53,886 nt of DNA from an uncultured Clostridia bacterium. GTDB lineage: Bacteria; Bacillota; Clostridia; Peptostreptococcales; Anaerovoracaceae. The stretch covers positions 1 through 53,886 of the forward strand of contig CALXIZ010000013.1 in the NCBI GenBank assembly GCA_944388495.1, written 5' to 3'. The translations under genes were made by a program, and so were the position numbers. Shown piece by piece: positions 15,956 through 24,683 of the stretch (within the stretch, counting starts at the first letter, position 1; each line of letters opens with the position of its first letter). The notes under the pieces are model-generated. The model was given only the letters and a program-made list of their open reading frames with translations. It was not told the DNA's origin and did no database searches.

Positions 15956-17275
15956 TTAATAGGGTACTTTAAAGCGTCTCTCGTATTCCGCGATCAGCTC
16001 CGGACGGAAATCAGGATGCGCGATTTCGATCAGGCTGCGCGCTCTCTCTTTCAGCGTCTTTCCGCGGACATTGGCGATGCCGTATTCCGTCACAAAATAT
16101 TCGGCGTCCTGACGCGGGACTGTCACCGACGATCCGTCCGTGATAAAAGGCTTGATTCTTGAAGTGCGCACACCGTTCTTTTCGTGAACCGATGTCATGG
16201 CGATAATCGCCTTGCCCTTTCTGTCGACGGAAATCGCCGCACCCCGTATGAAGTCCAGCTGACCGCCGGCTCCGCTGATATTGCGCAGTCCGTGAGAGCT
16301 GGAAACAACCTGGCCCATCAGATCCACTTCAATACAGGTGTTGATGGAGACAAGCTTTGAACACTTTCCGATGGTAAACGGACCGTTCGTATAGGCCGCC
16401 CGGCGCAGCGTAATCGCACGGTTATTGTCCGCAAAATCATACAGCTCCTGCGTTCCCATCAGAAAGACGGCTACCATCGTTCTTTTTTCACGGGATTTTT
16501 CCAGATTCGTGATCGCTCCCGCCTTGTACAGATCCATGATTCCGTCGGAAATCAGCTCTGAATGGACGCCGAGGTTTTTCTTTCCCTTCAGCGCATCACA
16601 GACAGCATCCGGAATCGAGCCGATACCGATCTGGATCGTGCTTCCGTCCTCGACCAGCGAAGCGCAGTTTTCTCCGATCTTTCTCTCCACGTCGGTGATC
16701 TCCGTACGCGGAAAAACGGGAAGAGGATCGTCATATTCCACGATTCTGTCCGCTTCGCTGACATGGATGACGGTATCCAGACTGAAATTTCTCGGCATAT
16801 TGCGGTTGACCTGAAGGATCACCCGGTCCGCCGTTTCGATGCCCTCTCTGACAAAGTCAGCCATGAGGCCGCAGCTGCAGTATCCGTGCTCATCCGGCGG
16901 AGACGCCTGAAACATGAATACGTTCACCGGGATATCCCCGTCCTTGAGCAGATGGCCGATTTCGTAATAATAGCACGGATAGACAGATGCCCGTCCCTCG
17001 TTTACCGCTTTCCTCGTGGAAGCGGAGACGAACAGCGTCTCAAAGATGAAATTGTCTTTATATTTTTCATCGGTATACTCTTCTCCTCCCGAACTCAGGC
17101 CGTGCATGATCCGGACCCCGTGAAAATCCGAAGCGTTGCGCACCAGCGCCCGGATCAGTTCCTCCGGCCGCGCCGCAACACCTCCCACGAGAACGCGTTC
17201 CCCGTCTCTGATCAGACGGACCGCCTCGTCAGCAGTACAGAGTTTTTCTCTGTATATAGTTTTCCAGTCACTCAT
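15956..17275 (-). CDS. Acyl-CoA:acetate CoA-transferase family protein
   Basis: 439 residues from the ATG at 17275, chosen because GGGGG precedes it by 8 nt; a TTG six codons upstream is possible but has no ribosome site. Same family as the gene at 12021, but with the canonical active site: LGVHSELISDG with Glu about 240 as the probable acyl acceptor, and GAGGQLDFIRGA. Members are butyryl-CoA:acetate, 4-hydroxybutyrate or succinyl-type CoA-transferases of fermenting anaerobes. The substrate cannot be decided from the sequence. It sits between comEC and holA with its own extended -10 promoter. Confidence 0.9.
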   Translation of the reverse strand: MSDWKTIYREKLCTADEAVRLIRDGERVLVGGVAARPEELIRALVRNASDFHGVRIMHGLSSGGEEYTDEKYKDNFIFETLFVSASTRKAVNEGRASVYPCYYYEIGHLLKDGDIPVNVFMFQASPPDEHGYCSCGLMADFVREGIETADRVILQVNRNMPRNFSLDTVIHVSEADRIVEYDDPLPVFPRTEITDVERKIGENCASLVEDGSTIQIGIGSIPDAVCDALKGKKNLGVHSELISDGIMDLYKAGAITNLEKSREKRTMVAVFLMGTQELYDFADNNRAITLRRAAYTNGPFTIGKCSKLVSINTCIEVDLMGQVVSSSHGLRNISGAGGQLDFIRGAAISVDRKGKAIIAMTSVHEKNGVRTSRIKPFITDGSSVTVPRQDAEYFVTEYGIANVRGKTLKERARSLIEIAHPDFRPELIAEYERRFKVPY

Positions 17276-17441
17276 TATGAAAACCCCCGTCAATATGGTA
17301 TTTGCAGTCCGCTATTCCGCCGCATCCTCTGTCTTCGGATCCGGCCGGCAAAACCTCCCGTCCGTCGTCTTGCCTCTCCTTCATCCGTCTCTTTTTCCGG
17401 AGAAAAACGGGCGCAGCGACCTCAGGCGTCTTACTTTGTTT

Positions 17442-17450
17442 ATTATATCA
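17442..17450 (-). promoter_or_regulatory. Extended -10 promoter of the CoA-transferase-holA unit
   Basis: Minus strand TTTGTGATATAATA: perfect TATAAT (17447-17442) with extended TG, identical over 14 bases to the xdhC promoter core at 8269. The -35 region (TTTTGG at 17 bp) is poor. It leaves a leader of about 160 nt. Confidence 0.65.
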
Positions 17451-17507
17451 CAAACCTTTCTCCGCCAAAATATAAAGATACTTCGTCTGCCAAGTATTTT
17501 ATTGTAT

Positions 17508-20120
17508 TTATTTCAGTACATCAACAGAGAGATTTTCTCCGAACCGGAAGAGAATCGCTCCGTGAAGATCGTTGCGGAATATCTCCGCGCCGGCGTCCGA
17601 AAGTCTCTGTATCGTCTCCTGAGCGGGATGCCCGTAATAGTTGCGCCCCACCTGAATGACGGCGGCTTTCGGAGCAGCTGCGGACAGAAAAGCCTCGCAG
17701 GAAGAATATCTGCTGCCGTGATGAGCCACCTTCAGAATATCGGAACGCATCGTCACCGGCCCTTCTGCCGCGTATTGCTCCGCCAGCTCTTTTTCAAGAG
17801 GTTCTCCGATGTCGCCCGTAAACAGCACGCTCGTTTTGCGGTATTCCACTCTGACGATCAGACTCAGCCTGTTTTCATCCTCACTGTCCTGCAGAAGCCG
17901 CCTGTAAGTCTCTTCATCCGCCCGGTCAGGCTTCAGAACGGTCAGCTTCGCTCCGCCGACCGTCAGCACATCTCCCGCCGCCGCAAAGATCATATTTTCC
18001 CGCGGGATTCCGAATTCCGCCGCGATGCTTTCCGCCTGCGGCTCGTATACTGCCGAAAGCAGCAGCTTTTTCACTTTTACGCCCTCCGTCATCGTCCGCA
18101 GACCTCCGCAGTGATCCTGATGCAGATGACTGATGACAGCCAGATCGATATCCGATACTCCGCCGGCCAGAAAATACGGAATCAGCGTCTTTTTTCCCAC
18201 GTCGTAAGTGTCGCTTCCTCCGCTGTCAAACATCAGATCTGTTCCTCCGTCCGCTTTCAGGTGCGCACAGTCTCCCTGCCCGACATCGACGAAAATCATA
18301 TCCGCCCTCATCATATCCTGCTGCAGAAAGATTCCGGCGGTCAGACAGACCAGAGCACCCGCCGCCAGAATGACTGCCGCTTTCTTTGCCGATTTTCTGA
18401 CAATCTCCCGGCCCGCTTCGCTGCACAGGAAAAACAAAATAAAATAGTACAGAAAAAATACGGCGTCAGGCGGCGAGGCCATATAACGATACGACAGCGG
18501 CGTATCGGCAAACAGAGCATTCAGATCTGTCAGAGCCGACAGCAGCATTTCCTCCGTACGGCACACAGCAGCGAGCAGAAATTCCGCAGGATCGCCGTCT
18601 GCGGCGGAAACGGGAATCCACTCTGCCAGAACGGACAGAGGTATCAGCGCCGTTCCCGCCGGCACGATCAGATCCGACAGAGCGATAGCCGGAATATTCA
18701 GAAAGAAAGCTCCTATCGAAATATAATGAAAGTGGTAGAGACTCAGAGGCACCATTCCCAGCTGCATGAGGACAGTTCCCTGAACCTGATCCCGGCAGGC
18801 TGTATACAGTCTGCGCTTCCGCCCGTCCGCATGTTTTTCCGGCAGGATTTCCGCGTGTTTTTTCTTATCCTCCGGCAGTTCTGCGTGCCGGTATCCCCCG
18901 CCCTTCGGCATGACGATGCCGAGTGTGAGAACAGCGAGAAAGGACAGCTGAAAGCCGGCTGCAAAGAGAACGTCCGGACGGTATATCATCATGCAGAAGG
19001 CACAGACGGAGATGCTCGACAGAAAATCATATCTGCGAAAAGTTATTTTCGCCGCGATATGAATGTAAATCATGATGACAGCCCTTACGACAGACGGAGA
19101 AAAGCCGCACATCGCGGCATACATGGCTAAAATGACGGCGATCGGCAGATTGCCTGCCAGGCCGGACGGATTGCGGAACGCGACATTCAGTATCCCGTAA
19201 ATCATGGAAATATGCATCCCGGAAACGGCCAGCAGATGAGCGATTCCGTTTTTCTGAAAATCCTCATACTCCGCTTCATCGAGATCATTTTTGTCTCCGA
19301 ACATGATGCCCGACAGCAGAGCCGCCGCTTCCGCATCCATGTGACTCTCTGTCTGCGAGAGAAAGACGGACTTCAGCGCCGCCAGACGCTCCAGAATATA
19401 AAAAAGGCCCGCCGGTTTTTCTCCGCACTGCAGCTTGGACCACTCGGCATACATCGTCATGCGTATTCCTCTGGTTCTCAGATACTGTGCATAATCGAAG
19501 CCTTTCGGATTGCCCGCCTCCGCAGGGCGGTACACCGCTCCTGTCACCGTCACATACCATCCCGTAAGGCTGCGGATCTTCTCCGCTTCATTCCTGTCCG
19601 CTCCTTCATCTCCGCCGCCTCCGCTCTGACCGCTTCCGCTGTTTCGCACGGTCACCTGCAGCTTTTCTCTGCGGGTCCGCTTTTTTCCGTCCTCCCCGGG
19701 CGCCGGAGATTCAGGAACCGCATCGATGATGAGAACAGCGCCGTCCTCCTGCGGTGAAGCGGACAGAACACGCCCGCTCACCGTCACCGTTTCACCGTCC
19801 ATTCCGTCAAAAACGGAGATATACCCGTCAGCCAGCCCGTACCTGAGTCCTCCTGTCAGAAAGCACAATACGAACAGAAAAACCGCCAGACGCCGTCCCG
19901 CCGACTCTCTGCCGCGCCGGAATATCTCTTCCTCCCGGCTGTGATCGTCATCTCCGGAATTATATTTTATTTCCTTATTTTCATTTTTTTTACATCTTAG
20001 AGCAAAACAGAACAGCAGAAATCCCGCCGTCATCACGGCGAAGCCTTCCGCTCCGGCCGCTTTCCGGACGGCGATCCCTGCTGTCAGTCCCGCTGCACAT
20101 ACAGCTGCAGGTCGTCTCAT
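17508..20120 (-). CDS. comEC: ComEC/Rec2 DNA-uptake channel protein
   Basis: An 870-residue membrane protein that forms the channel for single-stranded DNA entry during transformation. Order of parts: N-terminal hydrophobic region and extracytoplasmic DUF4131-like/OB segment (to about 250), the Competence multi-helix domain (GIMFGDKNDLDEAEYEDF, then HLLAVSGMHISMIYGIL, about 270-560), and a C-terminal metallo-beta-lactamase-like domain (MIFVDVGQGDCAHL, then SHLHQDHCGGL with the HxHxDH metal motif, then HHGSRYSSCEAF). The length is at the upper end of the family. No comEA is next to it. The ATG is preceded only by AAAAAAGG, a poor ribosome site. Confidence 0.95.
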   Translation of the reverse strand: MRRPAAVCAAGLTAGIAVRKAAGAEGFAVMTAGFLLFCFALRCKKNENKEIKYNSGDDDHSREEEIFRRGRESAGRRLAVFLFVLCFLTGGLRYGLADGYISVFDGMDGETVTVSGRVLSASPQEDGAVLIIDAVPESPAPGEDGKKRTRREKLQVTVRNSGSGQSGGGGDEGADRNEAEKIRSLTGWYVTVTGAVYRPAEAGNPKGFDYAQYLRTRGIRMTMYAEWSKLQCGEKPAGLFYILERLAALKSVFLSQTESHMDAEAAALLSGIMFGDKNDLDEAEYEDFQKNGIAHLLAVSGMHISMIYGILNVAFRNPSGLAGNLPIAVILAMYAAMCGFSPSVVRAVIMIYIHIAAKITFRRYDFLSSISVCAFCMMIYRPDVLFAAGFQLSFLAVLTLGIVMPKGGGYRHAELPEDKKKHAEILPEKHADGRKRRLYTACRDQVQGTVLMQLGMVPLSLYHFHYISIGAFFLNIPAIALSDLIVPAGTALIPLSVLAEWIPVSAADGDPAEFLLAAVCRTEEMLLSALTDLNALFADTPLSYRYMASPPDAVFFLYYFILFFLCSEAGREIVRKSAKKAAVILAAGALVCLTAGIFLQQDMMRADMIFVDVGQGDCAHLKADGGTDLMFDSGGSDTYDVGKKTLIPYFLAGGVSDIDLAVISHLHQDHCGGLRTMTEGVKVKKLLLSAVYEPQAESIAAEFGIPRENMIFAAAGDVLTVGGAKLTVLKPDRADEETYRRLLQDSEDENRLSLIVRVEYRKTSVLFTGDIGEPLEKELAEQYAAEGPVTMRSDILKVAHHGSRYSSCEAFLSAAAPKAAVIQVGRNYYGHPAQETIQRLSDAGAEIFRNDLHGAILFRFGENLSVDVLK

Positions 20121-20206
20121 CCTTTTTTACTGTCAAAACTGCATTTTCCGTATCTTTCAGCTTCCGTAAAAGGTCCGCCGCAATCCTCCTGCGGCAGATA
20201 CCTCTC

Positions 20207-20629
20207 TCACTCTCTGCCTCTCATAATATACAGGCCTCTTCCTACCTTTCTGACGCCGTCCATCTTCTGGAGCAGATTATCGACATAGACGTCGATATCC
20301 GCATAGTGCATATTGATCCCCTTGCGCTTGAGATACTTCAGGATCGTCAGCAGACGGATCGGATAGTCGCACGGATTTTTAAAATACGGATGCTTCGCGA
20401 TGAGCTCCATGATACGCCGCTGATCCGGAAGCGGAGCATTTCCCTCATCAAACTCCCGTATCTGCTCCTCGAGATTCCGGATGATAAAATCCAGATCATC
20501 CACGGGCTTGTCATACAGCCTGAACTGTTCTTTCAGGCTGCGGTAGAAATTGAGCTCTTCTCTTATATTTTCCGTGGAGACGGGGATTCGGATCACCGCC
20601 TCCCGCCCCGGTATGTGACTGTCCTCCAT
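20207..20629 (-). CDS. Conserved-looking hypothetical protein, unknown function
   Basis: 140 residues from the ATG at 20629, chosen because AAGGAGAA precedes it by 8 nt; an in-frame ATG seven codons upstream contains that ribosome site. I do not recognise a family. The N-terminal half is charged and helical (ELNFYRSLKEQFRLYDKPVDDLDFIIRNLEEQI), probably a coiled coil. The C-terminal part (PIRLLTILKYLKRKGINMHYADIDVYVDNLLQ, then VGRGLYIMRG) resembles a small winged-helix layout. No signal or membrane segment. A perfect consensus sigma-A promoter drives it and comEC lies 86 nt downstream, so it is probably well expressed. Confidence 0.7.
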   Translation of the reverse strand: MEDSHIPGREAVIRIPVSTENIREELNFYRSLKEQFRLYDKPVDDLDFIIRNLEEQIREFDEGNAPLPDQRRIMELIAKHPYFKNPCDYPIRLLTILKYLKRKGINMHYADIDVYVDNLLQKMDGVRKVGRGLYIMRGRE

Positions 20630-20765
20630 TGCAGTTTTTCTCCTTACCATTATTTTACATCATTTTTTAAATTCTGTCACTTCTATTTTGAAAATAAATG
20701 TAATATAAATTTCACATTAAGCCTGAAACAGCTGTAAACGCTGAAAAGTCTGACATTTACCATAC

Positions 20766-20794
20766 ATTATAGTAAACACGCATTTGCCTGTCAA
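20766..20794 (-). promoter_or_regulatory. Perfect consensus promoter of the 20207-20629 gene
   Basis: Minus strand TTGACA (20794-20789), exactly 17 bp, TATAAT (20771-20766). Start near 20759, leader about 130 nt. Its -35 shares one base pair with the -35 of the plus-strand promoter. Confidence 0.85.
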
Positions 20795-20812
20795 CTTGAC
20801 GTATGGTATAAT
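20784..20812 (+). promoter_or_regulatory. Promoter of the class A PBP gene
   Basis: -35 TTGCCT (20784-20789), 17-bp spacer, -10 TATAAT (20807-20812) with an extended TG one base upstream. It overlaps the divergent consensus promoter, so the two units should compete for polymerase. Confidence 0.75.
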
Positions 20813-20860
20813 TTTTTAACTATTGTTTGGAAGATACTATGCCATCAGGCAGGTGATAAT

Positions 20861-23800
20861 ATGGCAGAAAAATTCGATAAACACACAGATAAAAATGACC
20901 GCAGTCCGGAAGGATCCTCCGATCTGTCGAAGGACTGGGACGATTTTCTCGCTGAATTCCGCAACGATGACGATATCGAAGTCCACAGTCTGGAAGACCT
21001 CGGGATAGACGACGATATGGATCTGACCGCGCTCAGTGAAGGCGGCGTAAGTTCCGATACGATCACCTTCCCTTCTGCAGAGGCCCGGGGCAGGCGTTTT
21101 AGCTCTTCTGATTCCGTCTCTTCCGCAGAGGAAAATACCTCCTCTGAAGCCGCGGACGCTGCGGATTCCGGCATAAGAGAGGTTGCAGGCCGTACAGACG
21201 GTCCGGACGGCTCCTTTTCAGAACCGGAAGAGTCCGATCTCGATCTGAGCATTTTCGACGAGCTCGATGAAATGCTGTACGATGAAGAAAACTCCGGTAT
21301 CCGGCCGGAACAGGAATCCGGTATCCCGGAAGACGCCGGCACGAAAGACGCTGCAGACGTGAGGGACGCGGAAAATGCGGAGGAAAATCAGCAGAACGTT
21401 CCGTCGGAAGAATATGCCGGGATTTCTCCGGAAAGAGAGACGCAGACGGAAGAGCCGCAAGAAGCGGAAAAACAGACTGAACAGGAAGGTCCGGAAGACA
21501 GCACTCCGGATACTCCGGATACTCCGGTACAGCTGACAGCACAGGAGGCAGAGCCTTCCGCCGGAGAAGATCCGCCCGGGGATACATCATTCCCGGCAGA
21601 TCCCGCCGCTGTTTCTCTTTCTCTCCTCTCCGACGAAGAAGAACAGACCGGCACAGAGCAGAACACAGAATCCGACAAAGACAGGGACGGCGAACAGATG
21701 ACAGCAAAGAAAAAGAAAAAATCAGAAAAGGGCGGAAAAAAGCCTCTCCGGAGGCGGATCCTGCGCTGGATACTGGCGGTCATTCTCGCCTGTATTGCAG
21801 CAGGCATCGCTTATGTGGCTTTCGTCATCATCACGACGCCGGAGATCGATCCTGATGATCTCTATTCCGAGCTTGATCAGACATCCGTCATTTATGACGA
21901 CGGCGGAGAAGTCCTGGAATATATCAATTCCTCCAGCGCCCGGACAAATGTCACTTACGACGAACTGCCCCAGGATCTCATCGACGCCTTTGTCGCGATC
22001 GAAGACAAGACGTTTTTCGAGCATCACGGCTTCAACTTCGTGCGGATCGCCGGAGCCATCGCAGAGAGTATGTTCACCGACAAGGATGTCGGCGGTACGA
22101 GTACCATAACGCAGCAGCTGGCGAGAAATCTGTATCTCTCGAATGAACGGACGATGACGCGTAAGATCAAGGAGGCCTATTACACGCTCATACTGGAGCA
22201 CAATCTCACCAAGGAGCAGATCATAGAGGCTTACCTCAATACGATCGACTTCGGATATAACTCCAGCGGCGTTCAGGCAGCGGCCAACGCCTATTTCGGA
22301 TGCGACGTGGGAGATCTCACCATCGCGCAGTGCGCGACGCTGGCTTCCATCCCGAAGAGTCCGTCCAAATATTCTCCGCTGAAGACCTATTACAATGAAG
22401 AGGTTTCCGCTGACAGCGAAGATATTCTTCTCGTCGGCGACACCTACACCATCGTGTACAACGACGCCTATATTCCGCGTCAGCGCACTGTCCTGAAGAA
22501 TATGTACGATCAGGGACTGATTACGGAAGAGGAATATCAGACAGCGCTGGCGGAGGATATCAAGAGTGAGCTCAGACCTTCCGAGGACACACAGCATGTC
22601 TCCTCCTACTTCGCGGACTACTGTCTCGATGAAGTGGAGGCCGATCTCATGGAGGCATACGATCTCAACGAAGACGGTGTACGCCGTCTGGTGAGACAGG
22701 GACTGCGCATCTACAGTACGCTGAACGTACAGATGCAGCAGACTGCGGAGCAGGAATTCAGCGACAGTTCCAATTTCCCGGGCGTCAGCCCGCGCAGAGA
22801 CAGATCCGGAAATATCGTCAACTCCTCCGGCTCCGTCATGCTGTACCGGAAATCCTCCTACTTCAATTCGGACGACACCTTCACGCTCACATCGGATGAG
22901 TTTGAATTTGACGGATCCGGAAATCTCGTTCTTCTGGCAGGCAAACGTCTCTCCTTCTACACTGTGTCGGGAGCGGAAGATACCAAAGAAGAACAGATTG
23001 AATTCAAGCCGCTTTATTATATGGAAGGCGGTATTCTGTACAGCATCAACGGCGGTGTCATCGGCGGCATCGACGGAAAATACAAATCGAGGGATGCGGA
23101 CGGAAATCTCGTCATCAGCAAAGAATTCCTCGACAGTGATAAGAACATCTTCATTCTGGGCGACGGCACCGTCTCGGTCGGTCCGGAGCACTATACACTC
23201 CGTCAGGCTACGATCCAGCCTCAGGGCTCCATGGTCGTCACGGAGTTTGAAACGGGACAGATCAAGGTCATGGTGGGCGGCCGCAGCCTTGAAGGCAGAC
23301 TTCTGTACAACCGTGCGAACAATCCTCGTCAGCCCGGCTCCTCCATCAAACCGATCGGAGTCTACGGACCGGCCATTCAGTCCGGCGTCGATCTCGACAG
23401 CGGATGGACCGCCGGCAGTACGATCGAGGATTCCCCGAACTACCTGAACGGACGTCTGTGGCCGAGAAACTCCTATTCCGGTTATCTGGGATGGATCACA
23501 CTGCGGACCGCCGTGGAGCGTTCCGCCAATGTTCCGGCGGTACGGCTTCTGGAAGACATCGGAATCAGCTATTCCATCGACTTCCTGAAGAAGAACGGCA
23601 TATCCTCCATCGTGGAAAGCAGCGATGACAGCTCCACCAACGATGAAAATCTGTCGGCTCTGGCGCTTGGCGGCATGACACGCGGTATCTCACCGATTGA
23701 AATGGCGTCCGCTTACGGAACCTTCCCGAACGGAGGTGTCTATGTGGAACCGACGACATACACGAAGGTTACCGATGCACAGGGCAACGTGCTTCTCGAA

Positions 23801-24529
23801 AGCGAAGCGGAAGGAACACGCGTATACGATGAGGGCGTCGCCTTCATCATGACGGACGTCCTGCGCACCACCGTCACGGACGGTATCGGCCGCCGTGCCT
23901 CGATCGGCATCCAGCCTGTCGGCGGTAAGACGGGTACCACCACAGACAACTATGACGCCTGGTTTGTAGGATTTACACCGCAGTACGCCGCATCCGTCTG
24001 GATCGGAAACGATGTAAATATCGAACTGACGCAGGGAAGTGCGGCGGCAGCATCTCTCTGGAGCACCGTCATGCGTCAGCTCGCCGTAAACGCGACGACC
24101 ACGTCCTTCCGCTCCAGGCCGGACAACGTCTATTATTCCGGCGGCGAATATTACGTCAAAGGAACTTATCCTACCGGCAGACCTGTCTCCGCTTATGAGG
24201 AAGAAGAGGAGGAGGAAGAAGAACCTGAGGTTCTCTACGACGAACAGGGAAGAGCATACACCGTCGATCCGGATACCGGAGAGCGGGTATATGCCGACGG
24301 AGGCGGCACAGAGGAGACTCCTTCACAGGGTACGGAACAGACTCCTTCTTCCGATCCGAACAGCGGAGGTACGAATTCCGGCACCTCCTCCGGCCAGGGA
24401 TCAGGCACTTCGGGCGGAAATCAGGGATCCGGCGGTACACAGACTCCTTCGGAAACACCGTCCGGAGGAAATGACACATCTTCTGACGCGAACAGCGGAC
24501 AGAACCCTCCGGGTGTCGTAGATGACTGA
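20861..24529 (+). CDS. Class A penicillin-binding protein with giant acidic N-terminal extension
   Basis: 1222 residues; typical class A PBPs have about 650-900. Residues 1 to about 270 are acidic, Ser/Glu/Asp-rich and probably disordered. A lysine-rich patch (AKKKKKSEKGGKKPLRRR) and one membrane segment (about 302-325) follow. Next comes the glycosyltransferase domain (EDKTFFEHHGFN, GGTSTITQQLARNLYLS, RKIKEAYYTLILE). The transpeptidase domain has SSIK (Ser about 827), SAN in VERSANVPA and KTGT (Lys about 1023). The tail has an E-run and a Gly/Ser/Thr-rich repeat-like end. It polymerises and cross-links peptidoglycan outside the membrane. It stands alone with its own promoter and terminator. 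Confidence 0.95.
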   Translation: MAEKFDKHTDKNDRSPEGSSDLSKDWDDFLAEFRNDDDIEVHSLEDLGIDDDMDLTALSEGGVSSDTITFPSAEARGRRFSSSDSVSSAEENTSSEAADAADSGIREVAGRTDGPDGSFSEPEESDLDLSIFDELDEMLYDEENSGIRPEQESGIPEDAGTKDAADVRDAENAEENQQNVPSEEYAGISPERETQTEEPQEAEKQTEQEGPEDSTPDTPDTPVQLTAQEAEPSAGEDPPGDTSFPADPAAVSLSLLSDEEEQTGTEQNTESDKDRDGEQMTAKKKKKSEKGGKKPLRRRILRWILAVILACIAAGIAYVAFVIITTPEIDPDDLYSELDQTSVIYDDGGEVLEYINSSSARTNVTYDELPQDLIDAFVAIEDKTFFEHHGFNFVRIAGAIAESMFTDKDVGGTSTITQQLARNLYLSNERTMTRKIKEAYYTLILEHNLTKEQIIEAYLNTIDFGYNSSGVQAAANAYFGCDVGDLTIAQCATLASIPKSPSKYSPLKTYYNEEVSADSEDILLVGDTYTIVYNDAYIPRQRTVLKNMYDQGLITEEEYQTALAEDIKSELRPSEDTQHVSSYFADYCLDEVEADLMEAYDLNEDGVRRLVRQGLRIYSTLNVQMQQTAEQEFSDSSNFPGVSPRRDRSGNIVNSSGSVMLYRKSSYFNSDDTFTLTSDEFEFDGSGNLVLLAGKRLSFYTVSGAEDTKEEQIEFKPLYYMEGGILYSINGGVIGGIDGKYKSRDADGNLVISKEFLDSDKNIFILGDGTVSVGPEHYTLRQATIQPQGSMVVTEFETGQIKVMVGGRSLEGRLLYNRANNPRQPGSSIKPIGVYGPAIQSGVDLDSGWTAGSTIEDSPNYLNGRLWPRNSYSGYLGWITLRTAVERSANVPAVRLLEDIGISYSIDFLKKNGISSIVESSDDSSTNDENLSALALGGMTRGISPIEMASAYGTFPNGGVYVEPTTYTKVTDAQGNVLLESEAEGTRVYDEGVAFIMTDVLRTTVTDGIGRRASIGIQPVGGKTGTTTDNYDAWFVGFTPQYAASVWIGNDVNIELTQGSAAAASLWSTVMRQLAVNATTTSFRSRPDNVYYSGGEYYVKGTYPTGRPVSAYEEEEEEEEEPEVLYDEQGRAYTVDPDTGERVYADGGGTEETPSQGTEQTPSSDPNSGGTNSGTSSGQGSGTSGGNQGSGGTQTPSETPSGGNDTSSDANSGQNPPGVVDD

Positions 24530-24584
24530 AGGCGCTGAACAGCGCCCGGTCTCCGGCTGAAGCCGGAAAAATCATATCCCGCAG

Positions 24585-24636
24585 AAAAAAACGGCGGAGA
24601 AAGCTTTGATGAGAAAGCTTTCTCCGCCGTTTTTTT
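24585..24636. terminator. Strong bidirectional terminator
   Basis: A perfect 17-bp stem (24591-24607 with 24614-24630), 6-nt loop GATGAG, flanked by A7 and T7 runs. It separates the convergent PBP and glmS genes. Confidence 0.93.
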
Positions 24637-24683
24637 CTTTTTTCTCTTTTTCTGACTGCGTCAGAGCTCCGGATGCGTTCCGT

